From Aristolochia californica (taxonomy: Eukaryota > Streptophyta > Magnoliopsida > Piperales > Aristolochiaceae): a DNA stretch of 64,000 nt. Shown here piece after piece: positions 1 to 12,679 of this stretch. Every line of letters starts with the position of its first letter. The first letter of the stretch is position 1. The position numbers and the translations under genes were made by a program. Below the pieces are notes generated by a model that was not told the origin of the DNA, did not search any database, and was given only the letters and a program-made list of their open reading frames with translations. The stretch is from positions 18,784,801-18,848,800 of the forward strand of contig JARWKL010000015.1 in NCBI GenBank assembly GCA_029961685.1, in the 5' to 3' direction.

Positions 1-1251
1 AGTGATTGTCTTGAAGACACAGGTAGGTAGCAATTTGGTGTAGGGCTTCATGATTGGGCGAGTAGGGGTTGAGTCAGTGGAGTTAGCTCCATTTCCTTTA
101 CCATTGACGAATGACACCATTGAGTTGATAATGTGAAAGTGGAGAAGGAAATGAGAGGTAGAGATTATCCCACCGTGTATCCCAAAAATGTCAACCTACA
201 AAAAAGTTGGTCCTTGAAACAACATAACATTGAGTATAACAAGAAAAGAAATTTTTATAATTTCAGGTGATGTAGGGTTTGACATCTAATTTAACCTCTG
301 ATTCAATCTCCATACAGGAACTTGACTCGAACTTCGTTTATTTTTATAAATATGTTGAAACACTCTTGATCGACTAGCCTCAATTTATAACTAGTCTCCA
401 CTTGATGTTTGACAAGAAGATTTGACCTTGTATGATATGTAGAATCGTTAAGGATGATAACAAAGTAATGGCAAAAAAGATTAGTTATTGTTAAGAATCC
501 GACAAGGCCTCAAATTATTTAATTTGAAGTGTCGAGGAAACAACCCGACCTTTTTCTTTTCCCAAAACAAAGCTATGAGGAAACTACATGAATCTTCTTA
601 AATTCGTTGTGTTGTGAGATGGTAGTTTTTCCCTGATTGTTTTGATTTATTTATTTGCCACAAATTCTCCCAGGCACATCGATCTATAAACATACAAAAA
701 AATATTATTAATATGGCTGGATTTTTTATTATTTTTTAAAAAATCATTATATATTTTAAAATCTTGCTCTTTTTAAATTAGTTAGTTCTGTAAAAAAAAA
801 AACCCAAGATTCTTATGAGCCAGTATTGTGGTTTGTAAAACCAGCAAACAGGCTTAATAGTTTTAATTAAGATTTTGATGTAAAATTACCGTAGCCTAAC
901 TCAGTCTCGCCGTTACTTGTTTCGGAGGTGTAAATATTATAACTAAAAACAAAAACCCAACATAATTGATAACTATTATTTTCTTCGTTTCTCCCTCTGG
1001 TGGCCATTACACGGAGGTGGCCTGGTCCGTTTCTTTACGGAACGCAGGGGTACGGCCGGGGTGAGACCAATTTCTCATCTTTCTAACGTCCAATTTCTTT
1101 TCAATTTATTTCTAGGGCTGCGCAAACACAAATTAAACTCGCTCCATCTCTGCAACCGTTGCAAGAGATTTATTTTTTATTCTTTTCTTCCTCTTTTGTG
1201 TGTGTGACAATAGTGTGAGAGAGCTAGGGTTTCTGCTGTGATGCTCGAGGG
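1..1251 (+). promoter_or_regulatory. Upstream region and 5' leader of the GATA/TIFY gene
   Basis: No coding region is visible here. The sequence is AT-rich up to about 1000, then more mixed. The last ~40 bases before the start codon carry a GA-rich stretch and an AGGGTTT motif typical of plant 5' leaders. An upstream ATG at 1241 opens a 12-codon frame ending with TGA at 1277-1279, so it overlaps the main start at 1252 in another frame. The transcription start cannot be placed from sequence alone. Confidence 0.4.
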
Positions 1252-1279
1252 ATGTCGGAGACAGATCCGCAGGGGCTGA
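1241..1279 (+). promoter_or_regulatory. Upstream ORF overlapping the GATA/TIFY start codon
   Basis: ATG at 1241, eleven bases before the main ATG, opens a 12-codon frame that ends in TGA inside the main coding region. If it lies in the mature leader it would reduce initiation at 1252 or require leaky scanning. The overlap is seen in the sequence; any effect is inferred. Confidence 0.4.
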
Positions 1280-4200
1280 ATGCTCAGCCGATAAATACTC
1301 ACCCTCCGGTTGCGGAGTCGCATCACATGCATGGCATGCATCTTCCCGGCCAGATGGACGGCGCCAGCACGGGCGTTAACGGTGGCCCCATCGAGCACTA
1401 TGAAGATGGCGGTGCTGATGACGGCATGGAAGGGACCGATGATGGCATGGAAGGGGCCGGCGACGAGGCCATGGGGGAGGTCGCTATTGATACTGTTGAT
1501 CCCACTTTCGCCCTACCGTTGCGGACGCAGGGGATGAATCAGCTCATGCTCTCGTTCCAAGGGGAGGTGTATGTTTTCCATGCTGTCTCGCCGGAAAAGG
1601 TGTGCTTTCTTATTGATATTTCTTCATCAACTTCGACTTTGAACAAATTCTTAGCTGGCTGGCTACAACTCCTTGGTTACAGTTTGTGGAAAGGCTGACG
1701 AGAGTTTAGTGACAGAGTATCAGGGGCTTGACGCATGGTTATCATTTTTTTGAAGATGCTTTTTTGGATAAAGTTCTGATTGTTTGTGTCGTTTTAGGGG
1801 AAGTGGTTGCTTTTCCTCTTTCGTTGACAAATGTCTTCTCCTCTATGCTGGAAGCATTTTCGTTTAGTGTGGGATTGTTCTGTGGCCCATTTCTGCGCAT
1901 CGCAAGTGGCTGATAGAATCACTTTCCTCTACTGGTCCACTTTTTATCATAATGAATTCCACTTTTCATTCCTGGAGAGGGAAGTGAGGTCCTTTTACAT
2001 GGGGTAGAGTTGACTTTCGGTTAGACTGTTTTGAGCAAGATGACATTAATGACATTATCGTTTATCACAACCTTAAATTTTACTTACGAACATGTATGCA
2101 ACATCTAGACAAAGTTAGGAATACTGACTAAGAAAGTGGATCACCTGGAGAACGAGAAAGAGAAGTCCACTTGTGCTTCCTATCTCCCTTTTAGATTCAC
2201 AGTAACTGTCATGCAGTTGTTCCCATAGATGCTGGAAGCTAGTTATGGAAGAAGAGGCTTTGCGAGATAAAAATAATATTTGGGAAATGACTTCATGCTA
2301 GTTGATAAACTTGTGTGAGGTGTTGTTAGATGTTCATTATGACATTGTTATCCAATAAATTGATTGAGGGGCTCAAAGTTTTGATTGGAGAGGAAGTCCT
2401 GTGACTTCTGAAGCATCCATGCCAAAATAATCTGATTGTATTTTTGGGCACTAATGCAGGTGCAAGCAGTACTGCTACTCTTGGGAGGACGGGAGATTCC
2501 TCCTAGTTTGCCTAGTACTCCAGGAGCAGCTCAACATAATAATAGCAGGGTATGTTTTTATAATTTTTTTTCTTCTGTCAATATTTTTTTATATTAGGTG
2601 TTTATTTCTGGCTCATCTTAAGTTTCACCAGGTTGCTGGTGGTGGTGATACTGGACGACGATCCTCTGGTATTCCACAACGTCTTGCTTCTCTGCTTAGA
2701 TTTCGTGAAAAGCGAAAAGAGCGCTGCTTTGATAAGAAAATACGTTATACTGTTCGTAAAGAAGTTGCACTTAGGTATGTTGTTCGATGTTCTGAATCCT
2801 GTGGTCTTGTCCACATAACATCATATGTGTCTTTGATATGAACTGGATGCATTTTGAGGTCATTCAAACATCAACAATTGTGGTGATCGCTTCTCCATTT
2901 CAACCTGCTCATTTCTATGTTTTCTTCGTTAGTTAAAAGAGTTTCTAATATGTATTGGTTTTAACAAAGGCTATTTACCTTCTTTTTTTTTATAGTAAAA
3001 GGTGTGAATGTTTAATAAAAGAGTTAAGATTACATTACTTGGCTAAGAAGGACCTTCCTCAACAATAAGGTGTTGGAGTGAAACACCTAATTTGGCCTGA
3101 GTATCCACTAGATGATTAACTGATCTAAGAATGTATTTCCAATTACATTGCAATTGAGAAATTAAATTACAAATATCATAAAAAAAATCCCAGTGCCGCC
3201 AAGGAGGTGTAGAGGACTTCTCACACCAGTTGATAACAATTTTTGAGTCTGAAAAGTTTTAGCCCATTAAACAATCCATAAAGCTCAGTAGTGGTAGAGT
3301 CAGACAGTCTGATTGCCCCAACGAAGGAGAAAAGAAGATTTCCATTTTCGTCATGGATAACTCCCCCAAACCTAGCAGGGCACGGGCACCCAAATGTGCT
3401 TCCGTCAAAATTTAATTAAAAATGTCCCATCGGAGGAGGGGCCCAAGTTTCCATAGCTGGAGGGGCGAGGTGGGTATGACATGTCAGCTATCAGTCGCCA
3501 ATTTTCTCGTAAGTTAGAGCCTTTTAAATTTCGAAATTCCTTTGCATGAGTATCTATGTGGAAACTTGGCCCATATTTTTTTCAATAAGAATGTTGCAAG
3601 GAAGAGATTTTAGATTGAATTTGCGGTTATTTCTTTCCTTCCATAAGGCCCAAATGATATGACCAACGCAACAAGATAAGCAATTTTCCGAGCTTAGGGA
3701 GATGAGTACTAGTAACAGTGAGGATTTTGGATGAGAGATTCTGAGAAGGGCAATATTGTAGACCGATTTTGTTGAGTAGGCCGGTCCAGACAGTGTGGGC
3801 GTAGTTGCAATGTAACAAGATGTGGGAGGCAATTTCGGGGGAGGTTTGGCAGAAGGGGCACAGGGGGTCCAGAACAGGAGTTCCTCGACGGATTAAGGAA
3901 TCGGATGTGAGGATTTTGCTTCGGCAAGTGCTCCAAATAAAGAACTTAGCTCGAGGAGGCGCAAGTAAGGACCACACAATGGCTGTGGGTTGACAGGCTT
4001 GAGGGAGGTTGGGGACAAAGGCTATTCACCTATTGGGCGTTGTGGAAGTCCTGAATGTTTACTTGTTATAGAATCCTTAGATGTTTAATATTGTATCTCT
4101 TAAACTTTCTGCTTTCAAAAAAGTGTATGAGGAGAGAAGCAAAGGAAGAAGAGAAGAGGAAAAGCACTTCATTCTATTTTAGAACATGTTTGGAACATAT

Positions 4201-7200
4201 TTCAAATTGTCTACAAACACTATGTCGTAAATATTTATGACCCAGCCACTTGTTAGAAAGCACTGTGACAATGGAGAAAATGTTATATGAAATTTATTTT
4301 TAGCACACGATGATAAATGTATCAGTCTCGAAGAGAAGGCGTAATTTATTGAAAAAATTGTCATTTGATTATTGATACATCTGACTCCAATACAGTATTC
4401 ATTTAGAAATACATTTGGTTCATACCCGTTTCATTTACTGGAAAAGAAATCAACGAGTTTCTTGCAATGTGAATGGGGATTTGTCTATTCAATGGGTCAA
4501 GCTTGTGTATACTTGTTAAAAGTGTGCAGGCATATTTCTATTTCTTTTTTTTTTTTTTTTTGTAAAACAACATATTCCTATACCTTTTTGTCTTTAAACA
4601 CCACTATAACCTAAGTGATTTTGCTGACCACAATACAAGAACAAAATAGGTATACTGGTAAACCATGAAAACTGTAGGTAATTCACATTTCTGGTTTTTA
4701 TTATTTCGAGTATTTTTGTTGACATATTTTACTAGTTGTAAATTTCAGGATATCCTTGCATGATTCTGGTGATTTCTTTCTCATTGTGCATTATTGCTAT
4801 TTACTGCATGGGGTTATTTGTTTTATTAATTTCCTTCCTTCTATAATGTTTAGGATGCAACGTAGGAAGGGTCAGTTTGCATCAGCCAAGCAAGTAGCTG
4901 AGGAGATGGCATCACCTTCTCCGAGTTGGAACTCCTCTGGACCGCAAGATGAACCTCACCAAGCTACTGTGTAATCTACAAACTATTCCTGCCTACTTTC
5001 CTTTTTCTTGGATGGATTTATAAGGAACTTTTTTACGATCTTCAGCAAACATGTGGATGTGGTGGACCATGGTTTGACCCCATTATAGCTGCTTGCTACC
5101 AGTACTTGCAGTTATGAGCATGTTTTGCTTACAATTTGTTACAATTGGGTTCCTCTCGTCATGTCTTTTATATCTTTAATTGCTGCATGCAGATGTCATC
5201 ACTGTGGCACTAGTGAAAAATCTACACCCATGATGCGTCGTGGGCCTGCTGGTCCAAGGACACTATGCAATGCATGTGGCTTGAAGTGGGCAAACAAGGT
5301 TTGTATTGGAAGAGTTAAGCTTTTATTAATTATATTCACTACAATCGTTGCAAAGTTGTTGTTTTTGGCTTAGTCCTTTGGTTTACGGGTGCTGTAGAAT
5401 TTGCTAGTCTAGCTCTAGATTTTGAAAAGAAAACTGCATCCTGAATGCACTTGTCAAACTTTGAGAAAAAGTTGGTGGCTAAGAGATAAGAGGGATGTGA
5501 ACAAATTTTGGCTTTGGAAGCAGGAAGGGCATGAACATATCTTTTAAATGTGTATCTTAAAATTTGCAATCAGGAACAAGGGAGGCTTCAAAACATTGAA
5601 GGGTGCAGAAGGCCTTGGCATTTATTCTCAGTAGTCAAGTTGATTTCTTTAGATTTCTAAAAAGAAGATGATTTCTTTAGGAGTTATGCAGTGTGTCACT
5701 GGTTCATGGTAATGGTGGTCTTATTTCTTCCAAATTTTTTTTTTTTTTTTTTTTTTTTGAATGTTGTTTACATATATGCTCACAGATTCACTCACACATG
5801 CACACATTTGACTCGATAGCCTGGCGAGACTTGAACTCGAGTCCACACACTGGAAAACCCCATCTATCTATCGAGCCTTGCCCAGTTCTTCAAAAGTTAT
5901 TTTGTGACTTGTGTATGTTATGCTGCAGGGTGTTTTGAGAGATCTATCTAAATCAGGGGTCCAGCTTATGAATGTAAATGAACAACTCTCTTCTGTTACA
6001 TATGAGCAGGTGTGTTTCTTTAGTGGCAGCCACTTGGATAAACTTCCAATGGGATGTCATGCCAGCATGTGTAATTGTAATAATTTAGAAGATTATAGAG
6101 CTTCCATGTTTGTGCGGTGCTCTGAGCTGCATTATGATCATGTTGTCTATATCAAGTCTCAACAACATGCTAATGGCCTGAGAAATTTGATGGTCCTTTT
6201 AAGAGGACTGCCATTTACCATTCAAAAACAAAGATCATTTGGGTTTCAAAATGTTGCACTATTTATGCTTATTGAACATGTTATTGAACAAAAGTGCAGC
6301 TTACAGAGATTGAACTTTGTCATTCATTACTTTTGATCCATGCTCTGCTCCACTGCCCCATTATTGATTCAGTCTACTCATTTGATAATTTCAAAAATGA
6401 AAATAAAAGTAAAATTTCACTAAGTTAATTCGGTCTGCAGGGAACTGTGGCTGATACTACTACAACTTCATCAATCCAGACCCCTTTGAACCAAAATCAA
6501 CAGGTAGTGAAGTCTCTGCTGAGATGTTCAAAGAAATGCATGCAATCAAGCAGTTACAAGACAATATTAACATAAGAGGATTTAAGTGAGTAGGATTCGA
6601 TGAAACAGTAAAATTTTCTTGGGTTGTTTGTTGTGTGGTTAACTGTCTGCCATTTTGAGATATGAATTTTGATATGAATAAGTGAAACTCTCTGTTTTTT
6701 GTTTGTTTGTTGTTGTTGTTGAACAACACTTATGCCTTGTAAATGGTATAACAGTCTGAAGCCTTTCTTTGTTCATTTGTTCCTAGCAAGCATTACTGAC
6801 ACAATTTTTGGGGCGTGTATGACATTTTGGTTCATTAGTTCTTTGCCCTTCTTTTTTAATGTTATGTTCCCCTCCCCCTCCCTCTCTCTCCACCCCCTCC
6901 CTTAAACACGTACACCAATAATGAGAAAAAGGAAAAGTGGCAAGTGATTTTTGGATTCATCCTGTCATGTGCAAAAGAAGCATTCTTCTCTTCTAGCTAG
7001 TGGAAGCAATTTAGCATTTGATGAAAGCAATCTGTGTGAATGAAAATTTAGCTAAAATCTGCTGGTCTACAAGCGAGCCAAAATGGTACAATATTTCTGC
7101 TGTTTTTATTGCTGTCAGGCTTTTTCTGACTCGTCACATGTCTACAGAATGAGGTCAACCTTCAGAGCAACAGTCAACCTCTCCTGCCTGCTTCAGAGGA

Positions 7201-7237
7201 AAATAAATCTGCTGCAGTGGAATTGCGAGAATTATGA
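1252..7237 (+). CDS. TIFY-CCT-GATA zinc-finger transcription factor (ZIM/ZML, GATA24/25/28-like)
   Basis: Predicted nuclear DNA-binding regulator of 345 residues. Eight exons with GT-AG introns join in frame: 1252-1599, 2460-2549, 2632-2774, 4854-4970, 5193-5298, 5929-6009, 6441-6503 and 7148-7237. Residues 1-90 are rich in His, Gly and Asp. A TIFY domain lies at ~97-132 (core [10 protein letters not shown], then the [12 protein letters not shown] helix). A CCT motif lies at ~160-205 ([20 protein letters not shown] and [14 protein letters not shown]). A GATA finger of the C-X2-C-X20-C-X2-C type lies at 234-261 (CHHC ... CNAC), followed by WANKG.LRDLSK. This TIFY-CCT-GATA order defines the ZIM/ZML group. 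The usual GLMWANK reads GLKWANK here (Lys264). The ~2.1-kb third intron holds a LINE insertion. I chose the ATG at 1252 because it is the first in frame with the TIFY exon; the C-terminal exon is short and its acceptor is the least certain. Confidence 0.9.
2981..4014 (-). mobile_element. 5'-truncated LINE in intron 3 of the GATA gene
   Basis: The - strand encodes the end of a plant non-LTR retrotransposon ORF2. A reverse-transcriptase zinc-binding segment comes first (~3977-3750: [10 protein letters not shown], then [18 protein letters not shown]), followed by an RNase H-like domain in broken frames (~3420-3050), including [14 protein letters not shown] and an [11 protein letters not shown] stretch. 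A T-run on the + strand at ~2981-2992 is the poly(A) tail of the - strand copy. The flanks repeat 17 bases, acaaaggctatttacct at 2964-2980 and acaaaggctattcacct at 4015-4031, with one mismatch: a target-site duplication. The reverse transcriptase core and upstream parts are missing, as in a 5'-truncated insertion. Confidence 0.8.
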
Positions 7238-10070
7238 TGGCCAGAGCTGCTTGGTACAGGCCCCGTTGGACACCCTTAACAAGGTCCTTTGTTTATACCC
7301 TAGCATAGAAATTTTGCCCGGTGGGAATGTCTGTAATGATCATTTGAGCTGATGAGCCTTGATCTAATATGAATTCATTTGACTAGGCCTTTGTGTAGCT
7401 TCCATTTTTGTGCATTTCCATGTGGGGTGGTCAAGGGTTGATGTTTGATTGAAACGTAGGAACAGTTAAATATCTCATAAATAATTTATACATAGCTAGT
7501 GTTGGATTCTAGGATGGAGTGTATGTCGTCTGCATGTAAGAACTAGTTTCTGGCAACAGCAGTGGTCACATTAAAAATGTGGTGTCAAATGCATCGTGAT
7601 AAACCTAGGGCAGCAGTTATTAAAAGGAATTTTTTTCGCAGATTGGGAGTTTGATCATTTTTAAAGTTTGGCGTGTAAGACATTGTGTTTGGGTTTCTGT
7701 TTGTGCTCTGCACTTTAATCCCCATTTAGGTGGTAAAAAGCTTGTCATACAGTTTCCTTGTGCAAGCTCTTTGACAAGTAGCTCTTACTAAGACTGGTAT
7801 TGTTCTCCCATTTCATGATATCTCTTTACTACGTGTTTATTATTGCTTCTGAGGTTAATGGGGGGCACATCTACTGCAGCCTTGCAGTTTTATCTACTAT
7901 CGCACTTGGTGCATTTTTTTATTTGTACTGTTGAATCGTTTGAATCCCTGTTGAATATGTGCTAATTGTATCTGGGAATTCGTAGATATAGGACCTCTGT
8001 GCTGAAAATGTAGATGTTAATCTATCCTTATTTCTTATTATTTTCCCTTGCTCATCTGGTTTGTTTCTAAATTTTCACTTTGCTCCAATGATATTTTGTC
8101 CTTTGGGTTTCCCTTGGCTATTCTGAAAAAAGCATCGAGTATGATGGTAGATAAAGCTACTTGGAACATGAGAATGATTTCCTTTTATATTTCCCTGATT
8201 TAACCTTGAGGACAAGGTTAATCTTCAAGAAAAGTGGAATGACAGAGAACTCAACTTAACCCTAGTCAATTAGATGTATGAGAGACATGAAAAGTAATGA
8301 TAGATGTTATGGGGTTGAATACTTAGTTTAGAGGGATTAAGACACAAAATTTGTGTAATAAAAGTCTTTTAATTAGAATTTGCAGAACAGTATGGAAGCA
8401 AACAAAAAGTCGAACTTGGTTTTAATTCTTTGCCTGCTTGAAAAACCTCAATCATGAGCTCCAACCTACTTGTTATTTTATTCTTCGTTTGAGCAACCAC
8501 CGTTCCCATTGAGTACTCTTTTTCTCTCATTAGAGATGTTAAAAAGTATGTAACATTTAGTTCCGAAGCAGTCCATTCTTCAGATAAAGAGAGTTTGGTT
8601 TTCTAGTGCAAATCTAAGAGTTGTTGCATCCGCAGAATTTCTACAACAATTTATACCTTGACAAACAAAATTTATGAATCTATTTTCTAACATAACAGAC
8701 AACTACTCATTGGTGTCAGTTAGGTCACGAAGAGTAGAAAAAAGGTTCAATGAACTGAAGATTTTTGCATATAGAATAAGACTTTTTTACTACAAATTAT
8801 ATCTTGCGCAAAAGTGTAGGGTGTCATTCTTTCTAACGCAGAAAACAGTTACTGAGTTATCCAAAAATGAGTTTTCCTCATCTGCAGCCTGTCACTGAGT
8901 TTCATTCCATCAAACCCTTGGAGATGGCACCCCAAAAACAAAGCAAATAAAGCGAGTACAGTTTTAACAAGGTTAGATGAGGTCATGGTATGAATGGATG
9001 AGTTCTCTACGGCTATTAATCGTTTGGAAGCAGAGGTCGCTGAGATACTAGCAGTTCTCAGTGGTTTTGAAATCTGTGTTGCAAGCTATGACACACTTAT
9101 AGTTGAAAGATGATCTCTTGAGAGGGCCTGAATCAAAACTGAGCATTGGCAACATAACCTACGCACTCATCCAGAAGAGGGTGGTAATCCCCAACCTGTA
9201 CGCAAGGCTATGCCTCCTTCTACCTAATTGCGAAGACAAAAAGTCGCGCTTAGCTCTCTTCAACTGTCATAACTATGAAGCTAAAGTTCCAACCAATGAG
9301 TCCGACAAAACAAAACCTTCCTTCAACATCCATAACCAACTATTCACATCTTGCAACTTTGAGTGTAATCCTTCCTATGTATTCCCAAGGAAATCACATA
9401 TATTTACACTATTTTGGAATTACACACAGAACAAGAACCTTTATGGGAATGCCACACCTACCGTACCAACCCTGAACAATGTAAATCAACTTCTATTCCA
9501 AATTTATGTTCGTTAGAACTCATTCCATGCAGCTACAGGACTTCACCATTGATCAATTTAATGTCACTTGCTCACCCTGCAAACAGCAGAATTAGCTCCT
9601 GAAACTTGATATAGGCTCACCTGGAAAGAAATTCAACCACCATTGTCGTTCATTAAGAAGCTGAAATTACGTTCTATATCTCGATAAAAGACTTCAGCAG
9701 GAATGAAGGAACATAAAGATTAGGAAAGATGAACAGAATCTTCATTAAATTACCTCCATTCCATTCAGTAGTCATCCTGTCCACTTTCAATTCCGAGTCA
9801 CCAACTCAGAGATGTTATGCCCCACACTATGTTGGGAAAAAATTGCTTATGAGGGTTCAACAACAGAAAATATAGCACTATCTTTCAAAGGTAGGGGTGT
9901 TTTAATTTGTCTTAGTTTCTAGTCAAATTGGGTTAGGGTAAGTTCATACTTTGTTCTTGAGTAAAAGGGTAAGTTCATACTTAACCAATACTCAGAAAAA
10001 TAAAAATGACAGAAAAAGAAAAGAAAAAAAGAAATGGAGAAAGGGAATACTGCTAAAAACTTAAAAATTT
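7238..10070. other. Gene-free stretch downstream of the GATA gene
   Basis: I see no supported gene. The first part would hold the 3' UTR of the GATA gene. An open frame at 9103-9516 (+, 137 codons) has no motif I recognise and lies in AT-rich, repeat-like sequence; I do not call it a gene. Confidence 0.4.
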
Positions 10071-10079
10071 TAAGTATTG

Positions 10080-10390
10080 TATTTCATGGATAGTTTGGTC
10101 TTTTTACCTCTACGTAGTCTAGTCAATACTCTCTCTCAGTCATAAATCTGTTTTACACTAATTTCTGTATTTAGTTTCATGTTTTGGATCCTAGAAGTGT
10201 GATGTATTTATTATATTAAAGAGAGAGGAGCATACTTATCTTTTTGTAATATCTTTACTTAAGTGATTATATAGGCGAAGGGGTCAAACTCGATCCCTAA
10301 CTTCTGCTTACTCTCTGTGGCAACTTCTGTTCTCTTTCTCTTTTGCTTCTCCTTTTTCTTCTTCTTACTTTTTAAACCCAAATTTGCAAT
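10080..10390 (+). repeat. Left copy of a ~310-bp direct repeat, probably an old LTR
   Basis: This segment is clearly similar to ~13795-14115. Shared stretches include the run from 'ggatagtttggt' to a final part containing 'ctctgtggcaacttctgtt' and a CT-rich tail. Size, spacing (~3.7 kb) and Copia coding remnants between them suggest LTRs or fragments of one repeat family. I could not define TG...CA ends or a target duplication. Confidence 0.45.
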
Positions 10391-11140
10391 TTTACGTTGT
10401 ATGAAAGTGGAATTTGATTTTCAGGTAAGCTTCTTAAGGTTTTGTCCCTCTTCTACTCTCCTGCGTCAACTCTTTGTTAGGAAAAATTCAATATTTGCTA
10501 TGCTAAGGAGCTTAAGTACAGTTCTCCCTTGTTTTTGTGCCACAACCAGATTCATGGTTTTAGCCCCTAAATGCTTGACCGGTGCCCTAAGTTGGGGTAA
10601 AGTTGAGTTTTTTGCGCTCCTTTCAATTATAAGGGGTTCTGCACAGGATTACAGATCTGTTTTGAGAGCCATCATTGTGTTTATCAAGCTAGTTGCTCAT
10701 TGCTAGCATGTTTGATACAATTTCAGTGAATTGATGAGTCTTGGTTGCTGGAAGAAGAGTCTATGTCACCAGGACACGTCATGCATCTTGTTGATTCATT
10801 CTCTAGTGTGTCAAATGCATATATTAAAGTTCTAATAGTATGATTTCATCTCTCTGGTGGCTGTTGGATTGATGACTTACTTGGCTCCTTCAGTTCCTTG
10901 GGTAATATTTGATTGCTGCGCAGACCTGTAAAGTGCTAAATATTGTTCTTTTTTTCTTTGACTACTTTTTGCTCTAACTCTATTTGAATTACCAAACATA
11001 TAATTGTGAGGACCTTGTTTGAAATCTTGTGTAGTGAAAGATCTGCTCGTCCAACTCTAGAGCTTTGATTTCATCCTAGAGTCTGGAACTGAAGGAAAAC
11101 TAGTTACTAATGTCCAAGTCATCAAATTGAATAGCAAGAG
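10391..11140. other. Unassigned sequence between a repeat and a Copia relic
   Basis: A + strand open frame at 10317-10706 begins inside the CT-rich tail of the repeat and shows no domain. Nothing else is supported here. Confidence 0.3.
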
Positions 11141-12460
11141 TTATTTGCTATAAGCCAGGGCTATAAGATTATGTAAAATAATAAAATATGAGGAATTTTG
11201 GAAGAAGAAAGTAGAAGAAAAGATGAAGAAATAGAGAAGAACAGAGAGGAGCAACTCACGTAGAGAGAAATTCTGTAGTAGTGGATCTGGTCGATCCCTA
11301 ACTCATTTTATTGATAACTTCAAGTGATTACAATATAAAAGGACAACAATGCCCCCATTCCAAGTAACTCAATTACAACCATCAAACAATAATAAGAAAT
11401 TGTAAAAATTACATTGTAAGCATGTCTAATTCACTTTTTTTTTTCAAGAAAGATGTCTAATTCACTTCTATCTAATAAAAACTCCAAAAACACAATAACC
11501 TAATGTAAAATTACCAAAATACTTCTGACCTTTAACACTCCCCCTTCTGCTGGAGCATATATATTGACTAATCCCAACTTGGAGCAAAACTCAATGAATG
11601 AACGCTTACCAAAGGCCTTTGTAAATAGATCTCTAACTTGATTAATAGTCCTTACATATGGAGTGGTCATCTTAATACTTAGTACTGCATCACAAATAAA
11701 ATGACAATCCACCTCACATTGCATCACAAATAAAATGACAATCCACCTCACATTGCATCATGAATAAAATGGCAATGCAACTCTATGTTTTTGGCCCACT
11801 CAAGAAACACTGGATTATTAGCAATAAATATTGTTGTTTGGTTATCACATTTTGGTTCCATGGGACCACTTCTTCCCAAACCAAATTCTTGCAATACAAA
11901 TTTTCCCCACAGAAGCTCACTTACAGTATGTGCCATCGCTTTTAGCACTTAATCGGGTAATTACATTCTATTTTTTACTTTTCCAGCTAATAAGATTACC
12001 TCCCACAAATACACTATAACCTATAGTAAATTTCCTATCTAACTTCGAGCACACATAATCAGCATCTGAAAAAACCCACAAAATTTAAATGTCCATGTGA
12101 TTAATAATGTAACCCTTTGCCATAAGCCTTTTTTAAATACTTCAAAATTCCCTGGGCTACCTCAAGATGTACTTTCCTGGGAGAATCCATAAATTGACTT
12201 ACAACTCCAACCACAAATAATATATCAGGTCTCGTAATAGTGGTTTAAATTAATTGTTCAACCAATCTCTGATACATAGTTTTATCACTAAATGTTGGAC
12301 TATTTTCATCAAGTAAATAAGAGTTCAGCTCCATATAAGTGTCAACAGGTTTGACACTCAATAATCCATGTTCACTCAACATATCTTTATCACTACGTGT
12401 AAATGGGTAATTGACTATGGGGCTTTGGCCCATATGACAGGTACACCATCTCACTTCTCA
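11140..12460 (-). mobile_element. Decayed Copia retrotransposon, RT end and RNase H region plus probable LTR
   Basis: Reading the - strand from ~12460 downwards, short frames carry the end of a Copia pol: a segment with YQRLVEQLI, then TRPDILFVVGVVSQFMDSP, then an RNase H part (VSELLWGKFVLQEFG, KCDNQTTIFIANNP), and the usual tail KLGLVNIYAPAEGGVL ending near 11525. Several stops and frame changes separate these. The sequence from ~11530 to ~11140 is probably its 3' LTR. A 34-bp unit is tandemly repeated at 11687-11720 and 11721-11754, with a diverged third copy after it, inside the RNase H region. Confidence 0.7.
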
Positions 12461-12679
12461 TCATTATTCCATCTTCCTCTCTTGCTCCTGTTATACTTGC
12501 TGTAGTTCCTCATCTAATATTTGTGGTGAGGAGGTGGTTCAAGCCACTTCCTCCATGTCTTGTTGTCTATATTGTATCTTCCTAACTTCACTATTTGTAT
12601 CTATCAATCAAATTCCTATGCAACATAACTGTTCTATCACCTTTTCATTGTGTTTGAGGATGTCAAGACAAAGTAGACG

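Noticed and set aside
8674..9602. Open frames downstream of the GATA gene (largest 9103-9516)
   Set aside because: No recognisable motif, overlapping frames of similar length, AT-rich; not enough to call a gene.
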